Shown: in pieces, positions 5,336 to 5,340 of the stretch
How positions within the stretch are numbered: the stretch's first letter is position 1
Layout: every line of letters starts with the position of its first letter
Source of the DNA: Pseudomonadota bacterium
GTDB lineage: Bacteria; Pseudomonadota; Gammaproteobacteria; Burkholderiales; Rhodocyclaceae
Direction of reading: 5' to 3'
Assembly (NCBI GenBank): GCA_009778425.1
Contig: WRJU01000120.1
Coordinates: forward strand, 1-5,340
Length of the DNA: 5,340 nucleotides
Position numbers and translations under genes: made by a program
Notes under the pieces: model-generated
Database searches by the model: none
Seen by the model: only the letters and a program-made list of their open reading frames with translations
Told to the model about the DNA's origin: nothing

Positions 5336-5340
5336 TGCTT

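Overview
The window looks like an accessory stretch of a proteobacterial chromosome, most likely an environmental betaproteobacterium. The taxonomic hint comes from a PEP-CTERM secreted protein, moderate to high GC and typical Shine-Dalgarno sites. It is an inference; there is no rRNA or other marker gene.

Left part (1-3252, all plus strand). The first 79 bases read as the C-terminal tail of a transposase, probably IS5-like. Ten bases after its stop codon, in the same reading frame, begins a large adenine-N6 DNA methyltransferase (89-2515). Its SAM and catalytic motifs are intact, but its N-terminus looks cut short by the insertion. A stop-start overlap (TAATG) couples it to a 245-residue protein (2515-3252) with a PD-(D/E)xK-like nuclease signature. 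Together they look like a methylase plus nuclease restriction-modification or related defence module, with an IS joined to its 5' end.

Middle (3253-4242). A 268-base gene-free spacer holds a perfect 12-bp hairpin between convergent transcription units. A minus-strand gene (3521-4105) encodes a small exported PEP-CTERM protein resembling the DVUA0089 type. Its promoter region (4106-4242) is shared with the divergent regulator and holds an 8-bp-arm inverted repeat and a pair of direct repeats, which are candidate operators.

Right part (4243-5340). A 136-residue helix-turn-helix regulator (plus strand) converges on a minus-strand VapB-VapC toxin-antitoxin operon with all four PIN-domain acidic residues present and a 7-base gene overlap.

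Overall, mobile DNA, a restriction/defence pair and a toxin-antitoxin operon sit close together, as in a genomic or defence island. The least explained items are the nuclease partner, the C-terminal extension of the methylase, and the IS-methylase junction.
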